Source: Nageia nagi
Lineage: Eukaryota; Pinophyta
Assembly (NCBI GenBank): GCA_050084985.1
Contig: JBITNC010000001.1
Coordinates: 143,282,001 to 143,346,000, forward strand
Length of the DNA: 64,000 nt
Reading direction: 5' to 3'
Both the position numbers and the translations under genes were made by a program. Shown here in pieces: positions 31,030 to 44,774 of the stretch. Positions within the stretch are counted from its first letter, which is position 1. The number at the start of each line of letters is the position of its first letter. The notes under the pieces were generated by a model, which worked only from the letters and a program-made list of their open reading frames with translations, made no database searches and was not told the DNA's origin.

Positions 31030-34000
31030 GGTCAAAATATGTTTTTCATAGAAGAGCATGGTATGGTCATAAAATAATATATTTCAAATAGTAGCTTTTA
31101 TGTCATGACCCACCTTAAGACATTATTTGATATTGAGTACCATCAAGGATTTTAATGAATCATGTTTGCATAATACTATGGTAATGACAAGTTTGATATG
31201 GGAATATGTATCATTTGTGACAATTTGATGCTAGCTTTGAGATGTTTTGACACAAGTCATAGAGTGGAGAAGCAATCCAAAGACCCTACAGACCATAGGT
31301 GAATTGGGTGAATCGCTAACACACCCTATGACCATCGTAAATCATGTATATGCATGTAGAATAATTGTTGTGATTGTTGAATTCATGATGAAAATATATT
31401 TGCAAAAATATATGGATTAACTTTACTCTGTAGGACGAGGTGACTATCATAGGTAAAGATGTGTTTTCCCTTGTTTGGTATTTTTGAAATTCAAATTTTG
31501 AAATGGAGGGAAAAAGGGGATATACCATGAGTTAAATTTGAAAATTATTATAAGGTTAGAAAAATAAATTTAATGGGGTAAAATTTGAATATGAGTGTCC
31601 ATATTATTACCACATAGGGCTAATAGTAAAAACACTATTAGATAGAGACTATGGTCTCTTTGTGGTTTGACATGATATTTAATAGCTGGGAAAATAATAG
31701 ATAAATGACCCTACTTAATTTTGTATTTTTGTGTTAGATGTGGATAATAGTTGGCACTAAATTGTCAAATAATGAAAAATATTTCAAAGTATTAAATGCC
31801 ATTACCATCATTTCCAACTTTAAGCAAACCTACCCAAAAATTATTAAAGGTATGAGGAGATGTCTATTTGGACACATTTGAGCCCCTTTAGATATAAATA
31901 AAGGAGTAGAGCATTGAAAAAATACCAAAAAGAACTACCTACTTATCTCTTGCTATTTTCATTTTGTTTTGGTTATTCTCAAGCTTGGTGTAGAGTTATG
32001 TGAAGAAAAGAAGTCTCTCTTTCTTCTTCAAGTCAAGGTGCATTCTTTTACATTTTTTTTACTAAGGTAGTCTATTTGAGATCCTTAATATGTTTGGTAT
32101 TTAATTTGTAGTTATATTGGTTTTATATTTTTATATTTTTAGAGTAAAATTTATAATATTAAATATTATTTGTAAATATTTTAAAGATGATTTAGATTTT
32201 AACATATGATTTTAAAGTTGTAATTTTTTTAAACATAAAAGTATTTTATTTATTATTTTTATTATTTAATTAATGTAGATTGGAAAATTTTAATAAAAAA
32301 AAGTATATTTTAGATATTTTAAGAGCTTAGAGTAATATTTTATTACATTAATTTATTAAATTTAATAAATAAATAAATTTTATTAATTTAATATGATGAT
32401 TTATTATAATGATATATTATAGATGATAAATTTCAATTTAATTTTGTTTATTGAAATTTGTAACTTTGAGGATGAATTAATGGTTTATTTTATTAAAGGT
32501 TGGTACCATGTCATTTTCTTTAAAAAGTAAAGGAGTGGGATGTTCTTTTACTTTTATTTAGATGTAGGGGTAGAAAATTTCATGTACAAATTATATTATG
32601 TATCTTATGATATTTTAAGGAGACTAGTCAAATATTTCTCCTTATACCTTTAGCTAGAGATTAATAAATTTATTTTGACATGAATTTTATTAAAGTCCTA
32701 ATATGATATTTAGAAAAGAAATATTATTAATTAATGTGAAAGTGGGGAAAAATGAAGTAATAAAAATATGTTTTCTTATTATTATCTAAGTTTGTCAATT
32801 AAACTAATTAGTATCCACTATTTTTAAATAAGTAATTCAAGAACTCTTTAGAATCTTGTATTAAATAAACTATGGTTTTGAGATTATTGGTATAATATTT
32901 AATAGTACCAATTTCATTAATTAATTATTAAGGTATCTAATACCTTATTGTGAATGATTTAATTATTTAATATGGATTAATAAATAATAGATTAATGTAC
33001 ATTGGCCAAGGAAAGGAGATAATTTCTCTTGAGGTCTATAGTTAAATTCATTTGCATAATGGTCAAGTTTAAAAAGGGTTGTCTTGATCCTCCTCCCTCT
33101 TAGTACTCAATCCAACCATCAAGTTCCAAGGGAATGATCAATGTTCAATCCTCATTGTTTGAAGAATGATGGAGATGCTTGATGCTCATTGTTTGAAGAT
33201 CTATGGATGTGTTTCCACAAAAAGGCATAGAATGACTTAATAAGTAACAATGTTATATTTAATGTTTATTACAAGATGATGATGATGAGTTACCAAATTT
33301 ATTAAAGTGTATTAGCCTTATGATGTATTAATGTCTTGTAATAAGTTTATGGAAGCTATATCATTATTGTATATGTTAAAAAATGAAAATTTGAGATGTA
33401 TTCAAGCTTCTTGTAATTGATTATTAACTTAGAAATGCTTAATAAGGATTATGTTGTATGAATCTCTTGTTAGTATACTAAATGATAAATGAAGGGTAGA
33501 TTAATTTGCTATCTCTTATTACATGTTAAGTTTTATGTTTTGATAAATAGGAGTAATAATTAATACTTGTTAGGTAGTAGTTGTAGGTGAATTAGGTTCT
33601 TAATCTTGATAAATCCAAAATTATCCAAACAACTTATAATTAACCCTAAACTAGAATTAAGGTTCCAAATGATAATTTGTGAGCATTTGGAATAGCTTAG
33701 GGACCATTAGAATCAAGTTGGATATTAGTGGGACCCCATGAGATAAATGAAATTATTCAAGATTCTTTTTGGACGAATGCGAGAAATATGGTGAAGAACC
33801 TTTGCCAAGAAAACTACCTTGCTAGATGATAAACAAAAGAAATATTCTTTGCATGAGGAACACTTCGCATTGTATTAATTTTATAGCAAGAGTGGTAAGA
33901 TAATCCCTAATAACTTGTTACTTTATGTATTCAATAGATCTTTTAAAAAGTAGATCCATCTATGTAATACAATGTGTATGGGATAAACAAGAAAATATGT

Positions 34001-35044
34001 GACTTCCTGCATAAGTTATAACTAAGACTTTTGAAGTACTCCTTATGGGAAGAATGAATGGTGTTAAACTTTAAATCATGTCTTGTATCCACTTTTGAAA
34101 ACATTAGTTTATGGTCAATAGGACATAGGTGGTTCTTTTTATTAACACATTTAAAAAATAGATTAGACTAAACAACCACTCAAGGATATTGTTTAATATC
34201 CATGGCTCCCCAAGTTATGGGCATGGGGATGTGAACCACATAGTGAAGCTAGCTGATAGTTATGGGTAGGTTAGTAATCATATACCTTGATAGGTGAGTC
34301 AAGTGGAGATAGCAATTAGAAAAACTACTATTACTAGGTGAGGGTAATTAGTAGTCATATCAGATATGATAATTTTTCTATAGGTGATGTTACCTACTCA
34401 TAAGGAAGCTTGCTTAGGACAAGTTAATTGATCCCAGGAGATGGAGAGTTATCATCAGAAGATGATGACTAAATTATTGGAAGTGCAATCTCTTGGGTGA
34501 TATGGGCCTCAAGTAGAAAACCACTATGCTATAATAAAAAATCATATTACACATGGGACATGGAATAGGAATGGTGATGTTACTTTTGAGGCATATTTTC
34601 AATAGGGTGAGTGTTGAAAAGTGAACACAAAAAAATTTATCAGGGTTGGTTACCTTGAGTTCTTAGCCAATCTTGCCATCTGAGTGTTGAGCTAGCTAGC
34701 AGCATATCAAACTCATGTGGGATCATATGGTTCATTCCTAGATCATTTGAGTGTTACAAAAAAAAAATTAGGTAAAAAATTAGGGCTTTAGTTGATGTTA
34801 ATTAGTGGATGCATTACATTTTAGAAGTGTAAGTCATAAATCAATTTGTATTAACTAGGTATTAGAATAAATTACATATGTGAAAATTAAACTCAAAGCA
34901 CTACATTTTCATCATAGTGATATTTTTCAAGATTCAATATTTAAGGGTTTCAAAATTAAGATCAATTATGATCAAACCCAAAAATCAAAGGAAAAACATG
35001 TCTACCTGTTGGCCATTTCATGGACCCATCTTCTTGCACTTACT
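31030..35044. other. Unassigned, very AT-rich sequence
   Basis: No gene, LTR boundary or RNA recognised. The section 32090-32460 is almost pure A and T. About 34900-35045 is an inverted relative of 17620-17760. No open stretch above the noise. Confidence 0.4.
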
Positions 35045-35601
35045 TGAGCATTAAATGTGAAGAAGGAGAAGTTACCCTATGCACCTGATCTATGTACCTT
35101 GGTAAATATTTTAATTTGTATTTTTAATTCTTCAAATGATTATAGGGAAACCAATTATATTATTTATGCAAGTTATATTTAAGGAAATGATTTAAGGATT
35201 AAGTAAGTATATTGTAGCTATAACCAAATCGATGTAGATAAAATGAATCTCAAATTTTTCATATCCTAAGAACACTCTTGGACTTGTGTTTTGATTACAT
35301 ACATCGTACTCATATTTCTATATATATGTTACAATTGTTAAGCATCCCAAAAGAGTGAGCTCAAAAAATTCAAGAAATCCTTGAGGTGACTATTGATCTA
35401 AATGCAAATATCGATTATGATTAAGATGATAATTAGGAAAAAATGAAAGGAAATAATCAAGGTTCACTCAATTCCATCAATTTTTAAATATTTTAGTTTT
35501 TCTTATATTATCTATTTGTAAACTAATTTGATGAACTATTTTATTAACAATACAAGTAGAGGTTCTATTCAATGGAATAATTCAAAGAGAGGGTGAGACT
35601 A
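35045..35601 (+). repeat. Duplicated segment, copy A, interrupted by a gypsy derivative
   Basis: Aligns with 39930-40487 over its length, for example tttgtaaactaatttgatga in both. Continues after the inserted element at 39550-39593. It reads as possibly coding on the plus strand around FQEIL and TIDLNANIDYD, but with stops. Confidence 0.8.
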
Positions 35602-36966
35602 TGATCCATAATCAGGTGTCCTCTACCCCTTAACTACAGATGCACTTCACACCTAGTCTTACTAAGTGCTTACATGATTTATAAATTGATAAATAATTCA
35701 AATGCAATGAAGAGAAATAAATCATACACTCATAAAATATGGATACAAAGAATTATTCTAATTCATCCCACTTTAGACTACATCTAGCAACAAATATCCT
35801 CTTTGATTATGGTGGTGTTTTGACAATTTTACAATGTAATTCAATGGGATATCACTCAATTACTCTCCTATTGATTTTTCAATTTATAATTGGTATTTAG
35901 TGTGTTTTAAGCTATCAAAACCCCACTTCCACTCCACTGAGTGTTTCTAGAATTACACTTTCAACAAAGACTCTCTTTTTCCAAATCTCTCTCTTTCTCC
36001 CTAAGTACTTCCAACTTGCCTCATTATACAAAACTTTTAGGGGCTAAGTTTGGATTATATATAGTTGGATAATTTTAACAAAAATACCATTTTAGGATAT
36101 CTAATATCTATACCTATCTCTGGTCCAAATTTTATGAGATTCCGATAAACCAATCTCCTAATATTAGCTTCTAAGTACCAATATTACATTCTCTAGAATA
36201 TTTGTAGGATTAAAAATGAAACTAAGCCAAAAAATAGGCTTATAAACCAATAATAAAATCCTAAAAAACCTTATAACATGTAAATAAATTAAATCTAGGC
36301 AAACCAAATCTTATTCTACTACTTAGCATCCAATAGGAGATGTTCAATGATCTTTTGATTGCTGATTTCTGATGCAAGGGGGTTTTATTTGGGAGGTTGG
36401 TGGATGCAGGTGTAAGTGTCCTACCATCAACTATTTGTAGGCTTGACATCAATGGTGTAGCTAGCTAGTGGTCAATTATTTCCCAAGAAACTTCACTAAG
36501 TGTATGATTTTTCTAGTAACTAAGGCTAATAGTCCCCTCCATTAGGCAATCAAGCTTACTATGGTTGGCAATCTACCAGGAAGGGCCTTCCTTGTACGCA
36601 TGTTGATGAAGTGGCATCCATTTTTGTGGGGTAAATTGGTGGCCCCCATTTGTATAAGATTGTATATGTGGGGTTTGATCCCCTTTAACTCCATATATCC
36701 CTCCATGTATATGTCAATACTTCCCATTCCATTAGGTCTTTATATTAATATTTTTTTTTAATATATTTTTGTGGTATTTTTATATTCAAATAAAAAAATG
36801 CATAAATTTCAAACCTTGATAACTTCTGAACTAGGAGTTGGATTTTCAATATAAAAAATGCATTGTGATGGTGGAGTCGAGATCTTCACTTTATAGATGA
36901 TATTTCTTGCAAGATGTCAACTTTGAATTTCACCATTTTTTCAATGTTGAGATCCATTTTGGAACA
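35602..36966 (-). repeat. 3' LTR of the gypsy derivative
   Basis: 1365 bp. Aligned with 38175-39549 by eye along its whole length. Open stretches at 36261-36761 lie inside it and are not genes. Confidence 0.88.
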
Positions 36967-36980
36967 CTCATCCCACCTTC
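36967..36980 (-). other. Polypurine tract of the gypsy derivative
   Basis: Minus-strand GAAGGTGGGATGAG abuts the LTR start. Confidence 0.65.
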
Positions 36981-37299
36981 ATAGCTTTTGGTCCCCCAAA
37001 AGCTTTAGTTGAAAATGAGGTGAGGATATTCCTTCCTCATCACCTTTGGTTAGAAAATATTCTTTTTGCCACCATATGGATACTAGTTTGGTTGTAAAAC
37101 CATGGTATCCTTCTTTCCAAGATTACCAACAAAGTTTATTATTTCCACTTCTTGAAATGGGGTACTATTACCACTATGCTTCATTATATGATGAAATTAT
37201 GTCTTTTTATTCTTATTGGTATTTTTATTCTTTTCTTTCTATTTATAATAAGGTCACCTCTTAACTTCAGGATTTATCATTGCAACAAGCATTAGACAC

Positions 37300-38100
37300 T
37301 GGGAATAATTAATCAACTTTTTCATTTGCCCCACTAATATAATAGGAGATATACTTTTTCTCACATAGGGATTTATAACAATCATTTTACCATCCTTAAT
37401 AAGTTGATAATTATGTACCTTTCAATAAAAAAATTGCATCCCTATAATATAAATAAAGACTTTCCAACACTATACCATAAATATATAGAGGAACCACATC
37501 TAATTCAACCTCATCAATGAAATCAACAGAAAGAGCAAATCTAAATTTACATTATTGCATGATTTGCATATTTATTTTTGTATGCACCCATCCAAGTGGG
37601 TATGGATGTGGATGAGGATGAGTCTCTAATTCAAGCTTTTGCACCAACTCCTCTCTAATTAGATTATCTTGAGAACCAAGATCAAAAAGTGTATTAATAT
37701 TGGTTTTCTTTGCTTCTAATTTGATATGGAAAAGCTGAATTCATTTTTCCTCTTCTTTACATTGATCTCTCCTTTAAAGGATTTGAGTTCAAACTTAACT
37801 TTTGGCTTCAAGGGAAGTTTACATGTTGATCAAGAATCTTCTCCAATACTTGGATCTCCTCTTTAACTATCATCTCAAGTAGTATTTAACTCAATAATTA
37901 ATTTGACCATACTTTGAAGAGTATATTCCATAACTTTAAATCTTATCTGAAATGCTTAATCTGATGCATCTTATCTTTCTTCAGATTTTATAGTAGCCTC
38001 TCTTTATTTCCTCAACCAAATTCTTGATCCAATCTTAGGATCTTCTTTAACAAGATCACCTTCACCATTCTTTCTTATGGATATGATAATAATACAATAA
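37300..38100 (-). pseudogene. Gag end and protease relic of the gypsy derivative
   Basis: On the minus strand the sequence parallels the 9210-9690 protease of the first gypsy element. The active site reads TLFDLGSQDNLI near 37664-37700, with Leu where Ser or Thr is expected after Asp, and later HPHPYPLGWVH and FIDEVELDVVPLYIYGIVL. Stops interrupt it. The downstream pol genes are absent: the protease end is followed within a few hundred bases by the purine tract. Confidence 0.75.
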
Positions 38101-38157
38101 TTCCAATCCAAAAAATACTTACAATAATGGATTAAAAAATACCCAATCAATCAACTT

Positions 38158-38169
38158 GCTTTGATACCA
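38158..38169 (-). other. Primer-binding site of the gypsy derivative
   Basis: Minus-strand TGGTATCAAAGC, five bases from the right LTR. Confidence 0.8.
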
Positions 38170-38174
38170 AAGTA

Positions 38175-39549
38175 TGATCCATAATCAGGTGTCCTTTATT
38201 CCTTAACTATAGATGTACTTCACACCTAGTATTGCTAAGTTCTTGTAGAATTTATAAATGGAGAAATAATTCATATACAATGAAGAGAAATAAATCACAC
38301 ACTCAAAAAATATGAACACAAAGAATTACCTTGGTTTGTCCCACTTCAAACTACATCCAACAACAAAGTTCCTCTTTGATTATGATGGTATTTTGATGAA
38401 TTTATAATGGATTTCAATAGCCTCTTACTCAATTACTCTCCTCTTTCTTGTTCAATTTGGAATTGGTCTTTAGTGTTTTTTGAGCTATCATGTCTCTTTC
38501 AATCCACTATGTGTTTCTAGAACTACACTTTCAATAAAGACTCTCTTTTTTCAAATCTCTCCCTTTGTCCTTGAGTACTTCTAGCTTGGCTCATTATATA
38601 TGAATTTTATAGGCTAAGTTTGGAGTATTTACAATTGGAGAATGTTAACAAAAATACCATTTTAGAATACCTAATATCCTTATCTATCTTTGATCTAAAA
38701 TTGATGAGATTTCGATAAACTAATATCCTAATATTGAGTTTTAAGTACCAAAATTATACTTTCTGGAATATTTGCAAGCTTGAAAATAAAATTTAGCCAA
38801 AAAAAAGTCTTACATACCAATAATAAAATCCTAAACAATATTATACCATGCAAATCAATTAAATACGGGCAGACCAAATCCCATTCTACAACTTTACATC
38901 TAATAGGTGGTGATCAATGACCCTTTGACTGATGATTTGTGACAGAGGCAAGTTTTAGTTGGATGGTTGGAAAATGGATGTGTAGGGGTCCTAGCATTGG
39001 CTATTGATAAGGTTGGCATCAATGGTGTGATTATATGATAGTCAAATTCTTCACAGGTGGCTTCCTTAGGTGCGCAATCGATCTAGAGGCTAAGGCTAAC
39101 CATCCCTATGTTAGGCAATTGAGCTTGCTAAAGTTGGTGACTTGATAGGCAAGGCCTTCCTTGTATGTGGGAAAGTGAAGTGGCTTCCATTTTGGTTGGG
39201 TAAACATGTGGCCCCATATTTCCAACATTGTACACATGGGGTTTGACCCCCTTCAAATCCATATATCCCTCCACATAGATTTCAATTCTACCCATTCCAT
39301 TGGGCCTTTATATTTATATGTTTTTGATATTTTTTTTAGTATTGAAATATTTTTTTGGTATTTCTATATTTACATAAAAAATACATAAATTTCAAAGCTT
39401 GATAACTTGAAAAGCAGGACTTGGATTTTCGATTCGAATAATACATTATGATAATGGATTCAAGATCTTCACTTTGAAGAGGATATTTCTTGCAAGATGC
39501 CAACTTTAATTTTTACCGTTTTTTCAATATCAAGATATATTTCAGATCA
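38175..39549 (-). repeat. 5' LTR of the gypsy derivative
   Basis: 1375 bp, starting TGATCCATAATCAGG and ending AGATCA. Clearly diverged from its partner, so an old insertion. Confidence 0.88.
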
Positions 39550-39929
39550 CATAGTATCCAAAAAACCTTGGGTAAGAATTGGGATAAGAATAAAATGGTA
39601 TCTTGATATTTCCCAATGTTCATAACACCCTAGTATGATGTTTAAAATGAGTCTTTTGAATTCTACTTAAAGGAAATATAGTACCAAATAATCAAGGGTG
39701 AGAGAATAGGTAGCATCCTTCATCATATTAATCTCTTGATTGATATGAGTGTCATTCCCCAAGAATAGGGAGTGTGTTATGTGACAAATTTAGGAGAATT
39801 GTATAGTATTATGATCTCAATTTAAACTCTGGTTATTCTAACTTTGATTTCAATTTTTAAAGCTTAAGTTGTTTATCAATAACAAAATACTTCCAACCAT
39901 TCATAATGCTTACATTATTATTCTTTGTG
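39550..39929. other. Remainder of duplicated segment copy A, then unassigned sequence
   Basis: The first 44 bp (ccaaaaaaccttgggtaag and following) continue copy A past the insertion. The rest shows nothing. Confidence 0.55.
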
Positions 39930-40530
39930 ATGAGTATTAAATGTAAGGAAGGAGAAGGTATCTTGCATGCACAATCTATGTGTGTTGGTTAATATTTTGA
40001 TTTGTATATTTAATTCTTTGAATGATTATAGGTTAACTAATTATATTATCAATGTAGGTTCTTTTTAAGGAAAAGATTAATGGAGCTATATTGCAGATGC
40101 AACCAAATTGATGTAGAAAACATGAATTTTGGATTTTTCATATCCCAAGAATGATCTTGGAAGTTTGTGTTTCAATTACGTACATCATATTTGCCTCCCT
40201 ATAGAGAAGTTACAACTACTGAGTATCTCCCAAAATAGCAAGCTTGAAAATTTCAAAAAATACTTGAGGTTATTATTGATCCAAATGCATATCTTGATTA
40301 TGATTAAAATGATAAGGAGAAAAACCTAAAAGGCAATAATCAAGGTTCACTTAGGTTTATCAGTTTTTTAAATATTTTAGTTTTTCTTAGATTCTCTATT
40401 TGTAAACTAATTTGATGAACTATTTTATTAATTATATAGTTACAGATTCTAGTCCATAGAACAATTCCAAGAGAGGGTGGGACAATGTCAAAAAAACCTT
40501 AAGTAAGATTAGGGATAAGAATAAATGCAT
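39930..40530 (+). repeat. Duplicated segment, copy B, uninterrupted
   Basis: Partner of 35045-35601 plus 39550-39593. Around 40487 the phrase gagagggtgggac runs straight into aatgtcaaaaaaacc, whereas copy A has the whole gypsy derivative between the two halves. A 66-codon plus-strand open stretch at 40129-40329 and a second frame (KILEVIIDPNAYLDYD) hint at former coding content of unknown kind. Confidence 0.8.
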
Positions 40531-42600
40531 TCTATGAAGTCCACATGCTATTTTCTTCTCTAACACACTAACAACACTTTTTCCCTTTTATGATAAAATC
40601 ATCTCTGAATGAAAGAATTGGAAATGTACTATAGTGCAATCTAGATAAATTAAGAGAAGATAAAGAAAAAAATTCTCAAATACATTTTTCTAAGATGTTG
40701 AATATGAGATGAAGTAAGGAAAAGCTATCTTACAAGCTAAGTTGAATGACCAAATGCAAAATTCCCTATCTTATGTGAGAATTGAAGTTCATTTTTTTTA
40801 AATGGCTTGGGGCCTCTAAAATCATCAACATACATGCAAATCAACAAAAATTAAATTGTAACAAACTTTGATTCTACTTTAAACATTATGTGCATCTTCG
40901 CTATAGGATTGAATGGACAAGCTATATCTCATTATTTTTCTTTTCCATTACTTTCAAATATTTGAACAAGAAAATGAATATCCATAACATGTTTGAAGAT
41001 AAGAATATCTAAAATTTGTATTGAATGATAGGGTAAAAAATCTTCCTAACCATATTTCAAACATGCAAAACTATCAGAATAACATAACATATTATCTCAT
41101 AAATTGCCTCTTGACTCTCCAAAATTGTGTGCCTACAACCTCTTGATGATCTGATCTTATTTTTAGAGTGTGAATAAATCTCCTACAAACCAAAATCACC
41201 CATGCAAACTATGTTAGATTCATAATTATGTTAGTACCTCACCCCATCAACAAATTCAAATCTATTTTTTTCACAAGCCCCAAATGCCCATGCTCATTTT
41301 CATGTCTATAAGAAATCCAAACAAATATCCATTTTGATATTTCATCACCACTTCAATGTTGAATCCTCATCTGCAAGAATTCACTCCATTTTTTCATAAG
41401 CCTTATATGCCCATACCCATTTTCACTCCCATCTATGCAATAACTCACTCCATCATTGCTATATAATCCACCTGTTAACATTTTCACAAAACTAAATACA
41501 ACACCAATTATATACAATATATGTTTATGGTTTAGGGTTTAAGTTTTATGATTTACATATAATATAAATTCAATTAGACTCCATTTTAGGAAGCTTCCTA
41601 CAATCCAAACCATTCTTAACCGTAACATAATATCCTATAAACTACCACTTGGAATCTCTAGAACTACATGCCTATAACCCCCTAATGATTTGATCTTCTT
41701 TGTAGAGTGTGAAGAAATCTCCTACAAACCTAAATCATCCATAAAAATTTGGACTTAAATCACACTTTCAACTTAAGAAAATGGTTAAATATGTCGATTT
41801 AGTCACCAAAGATGTGAAGTTGTTGGACATGACTTTTAAAAACAGACACATCAGTTGAAATTCAAGAGCTATGAGTCTTAAAATATTTTCTCTTGCAGGC
41901 TCTGCATGCTCTCCTCCCATTGCAATCTCAATAGTATGAATGCTCTTCAACTATAATTGTATCAATTACCATGAATGCTTTGTGACATTTTTAAGTGATG
42001 CACTTTGAAGTTGAATCCTATCAAAAAAAATTAAGGGATATATTTGTAATTGACGTTTGGTGTTAGTGGTGTTGGTAATGGAAAAGCAACATTTTGTATA
42101 TAATCATGGACAACTATTTCATATTCTTATTTAATGGCTAGCCTATTTATGGAACCACGTGTTTGAGGATAACTAGTACACCAAATAGATTTCAAACCGT
42201 AAGGGTGACTTTTTTTTTACAATATATAGATTTTTGAGGATTTTTTCATTTCCATTTGGTTCATATATTCTAACAAAAAAATATGAATATGTAAGCTTTC
42301 TTAACACTATAACATCTCCATGTTGAATGAATTATTCATGTACGAAGTTTTCCCAATTGTGAAGTATGTAGAACCATTGAAGTAGTATAACGTGACATAC
42401 CATAGGAACCCATGCTAGACAAAAAAATGACTAATTGACATGGTTTTGATGGAATGGTTTTTAATCACCTCTTTTTAAATTTTAGTAGCGATTTTTATGA
42501 GATGATTTTAAATCACTTAAAAAAATCATTGTTCAATTAAAAAAAAAAAAAAACCAGAATACTTTTGGAAGTTACAAATTTTTAAGTTTTTCGTTTTATT
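40531..42600. other. Unassigned sequence with a degenerate tandem duplication
   Basis: About 130 bp at 41095-41215 recurs at 41635-41755 (shared atttgatcttctttgtagag-type phrases and aaatctcctacaaacc). Between them, similar phrases about tgcccatgctcattttca recur at 41285 and 41408. A poly-A run is at 42538-42553. No gene recognised. Confidence 0.5.
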
Positions 42601-42619
42601 TGGCATGTAGGTTATTTTT

Positions 42620-43110
42620 AAAAATCTCTACATCATTCTTCGAGCATATACCACCATGAAAGCTATACTCCGCAATCTTTTCTACATTCTTCGAGCATGT
42701 ACCAGCATGGAAGCTCTAGAAGAAGGTAGGAACATCCATCAAATAGTAGTTAAAAGATCGAATGTTGGGATTTTGAACGTGTAATCTTGTGTTCTACTTG
42801 CATTCAACCATCTAGATCTAGCGGATGGGAGCTGCAAATACTTTAATACCATAAACAACATTTATTGCATTCTTCCTGGGATGAATCATTATACATGCAT
42901 TGTTAATGTTGGTGGCTGTGAGAGCTATCCTGCTCGTTCCACCACTGCCACTTTCCTGATTAAAACTCATCCCCAAATCCTCTTCACATTGCATTCGTTC
43001 TCTGCAGTCGAAATCATCTTAACAGAGGTAGAAATAGATGGCCATAAAACCAATCTCGTTCCGGAGAAGGCGAGGATTGGTTCAATTAGCCCTTCATTCG
43101 ATTGACAAAG
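42620..43110 (+). pseudogene. PPR protein fragments
   Basis: PPR proteins bind organellar RNA. Plus-strand translation gives FYILRACTSMEALEEGRNIH, the helix pair typical of plant PPR-PLS proteins, followed after a stop by GMNHYTCIVNVGG, which resembles the segment before the E domain (HYxCMVDLLG). The two are normally several motifs apart, so there has been deletion. The open stretch 42881-43105 beyond that (TATFLIKTHPQILFTLHS) has no motif I recognise. Confidence 0.6.
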
Positions 43111-43597
43111 TAGCATGGTCAGAGAAAGAAGCTCGTTCGATGCCACGAAGAAACTATATGGATTAGGACCGAACGAGTGTCTTTATTTATTCATTTCTTT
43201 ATTGGGAAGCATGGAGACTAACCCATTGGGAACAGAAGGCAGAATTATCGTGAAGAGTTGAAGGTTTATTGGGAATAAAGCATTCACAAGTTGAGTTGAC
43301 ATGGCATCCGCCCGAAGCAAGCGATAATCAGTGATTGAATATGGTCTTCTATTGCCTTCAGTTTTACAGTCATACAATCTCATCACCCACCAAAATATTT
43401 GAATATCACTCTCACGGAACTCTGTCGAGACGGGCGGTTGAAGCACGCAATGTAGATTTTGCTTACTACAAATACAGATACACACTCCTCTCTACGCTCT
43501 TCCACATGTCATTAGCTCCTGCAGACCTGCATCGGTCACAATGCCCTTCCAGAGTTCTCGATTCCCCTCACGGTAAGGCCATTTCTTCAATAGAGAA

Positions 43598-44260
43598 GTG
43601 CCCCTGCATACCATAGCACTCATGTTTGGAGGACGCCTACGATACAAAAGAGAAGTGCCAATACATCTTCGAAAATTGACCCCCCCGTTCGTGCACAAGT
43701 TTCTGCAAGATAAAATTTACCACTTGTGTGTCAACTGCGGAAGTTTAGCGGACGTCCGTGAAGTTTTAGAGTGTATGAGATGACTTTCCTCGATAGGCAT
43801 TGATACTGATTCACCAAATATAGAAGGCCCATGACTTGTTTGACAAAATGCCTCATCAAGATGCAGTGTGATGGACTGTAATGACCGCAGGATATTCACA
43901 AAAATGGGATTTCTGAAAAGGTTCAAGATACTTCTAAGAAGATGCAATTGTCAGGTGTAAAGCCAAAATCTGCAACCTTTTTCAGCATTCTTCTAGCATG
44001 TGCCACCCCGAGAGCTCTAGAAGTAGGTATGAACATCCATCAAAGAGTAGTTGAAAATGGTTTTACATCAAATGCTGTGGTTCTGAATGCCCTGATAGAC
44101 ATGTATGCAAAATGTTGAAGAATACATAAGGGCCAGAAGTTGTTTGACAAGATGCATAATGCAGACACAGTTTCATGGATTGCAATAATAGCAGGATATG
44201 TCAGGGATTTGTTTCTTGGATCTGCGATAAATTTCTTTTAAAATAGTGTAATTTCATTGG
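43598..44260 (+). pseudogene. PPR-PLS gene relic
   Basis: Reading the plus strand: FVHKFLQDKIYHLCVNCGSL and ADVREVLECM (43598-43783), HDLFDKMPHQDAV and MTAGYSQK after a frame change (about 43830-43910), then a good frame from about 43905: QLSGVKPKSATFFSILLACA, ALEVGMNIHQRVVENGF, NALIDMYAKC, KLFDKMHNADTVSWIAIIAG. These are P, L and S motifs of the kind found in organelle RNA editing factors. The stop after YAKC replaces an expected Gly (GGA to TGA). At least two frame shifts are present. Coding trails off at about 44240. Confidence 0.8.
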
Positions 44261-44774
44261 AGGCAATTTAGCAGAGGCACTAATATACTGGTTCAATACT
44301 GTTAATTACAAGGATTATACTTTTGTGTTCTCTTTTATAGTTAGAAGTACAATTTTGTATACCTTTGTCCTTCCACCTCCCCTTATATGAACTATGTTAT
44401 ATTGAGGATAAAGTATGAATAATGTATGTATTAAACTAGAATGGAGACGAGCATTTTAAAGATTTACTACTATTTAATTATGTTTGGTAATAAGAGTGAT
44501 CATATATTTGAAATGTTATGTAAAGCGAAGAAGGTAATCCATTAATGATAAAGGATAAAATTTTGATACTAGTTGAAGCCCTATTTAATTATGTTACAAA
44601 CATTTTGTACATGGCTTAAAGTTCATGGTACCTGGATATTAGAATATAAAAACAAGTAGACCAAATGTATCAGTTTATAAACTCATAAAAGACATTGACT
44701 TAAATTGTACTTGGAGTGATTATTTAACACATACCCATTTACAAAATTGTGGAAGCTTTGAATTTCAATGTTAG
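44261..44774. other. Unassigned sequence between PPR relic and SNF2 exon
   Basis: AT-rich, no motif seen. Confidence 0.4.

Larger units (their letters stand above)
35602..39549 (-). mobile_element. Ty3/gypsy derivative lacking pol, with long LTRs
   Basis: 3948 bp with LTRs of 1365 and 1375 bp that begin TGATCCATAA, like the gypsy element at 5-12 kb, and end GGAACA and AGATCA. Primer-binding site beside the right LTR and a purine tract beside the left put it on the minus strand. Only about 1.2 kb of internal DNA remains, holding the end of gag and the protease. Reverse transcriptase, RNase H and integrase are missing entirely. The flanks do not give a clean target duplication, but the insertion point is confirmed by comparison with the duplicate segment near 40.5 kb. 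Confidence 0.85.

Noticed and set aside
35597-39554. A target-site duplication for the gypsy derivative
   Set aside because: The five bases outside each LTR (GACTA and CATAG) do not match in direct orientation, so I did not annotate one, although the LTR ends are clear.
43335-43616. 93-codon plus-strand open frame and its antisense partner at 43183-43485
   Set aside because: No PPR or other motif found in either; the PPR frame begins only after this point. The region may be 5' sequence of the PPR gene but I cannot support a protein.
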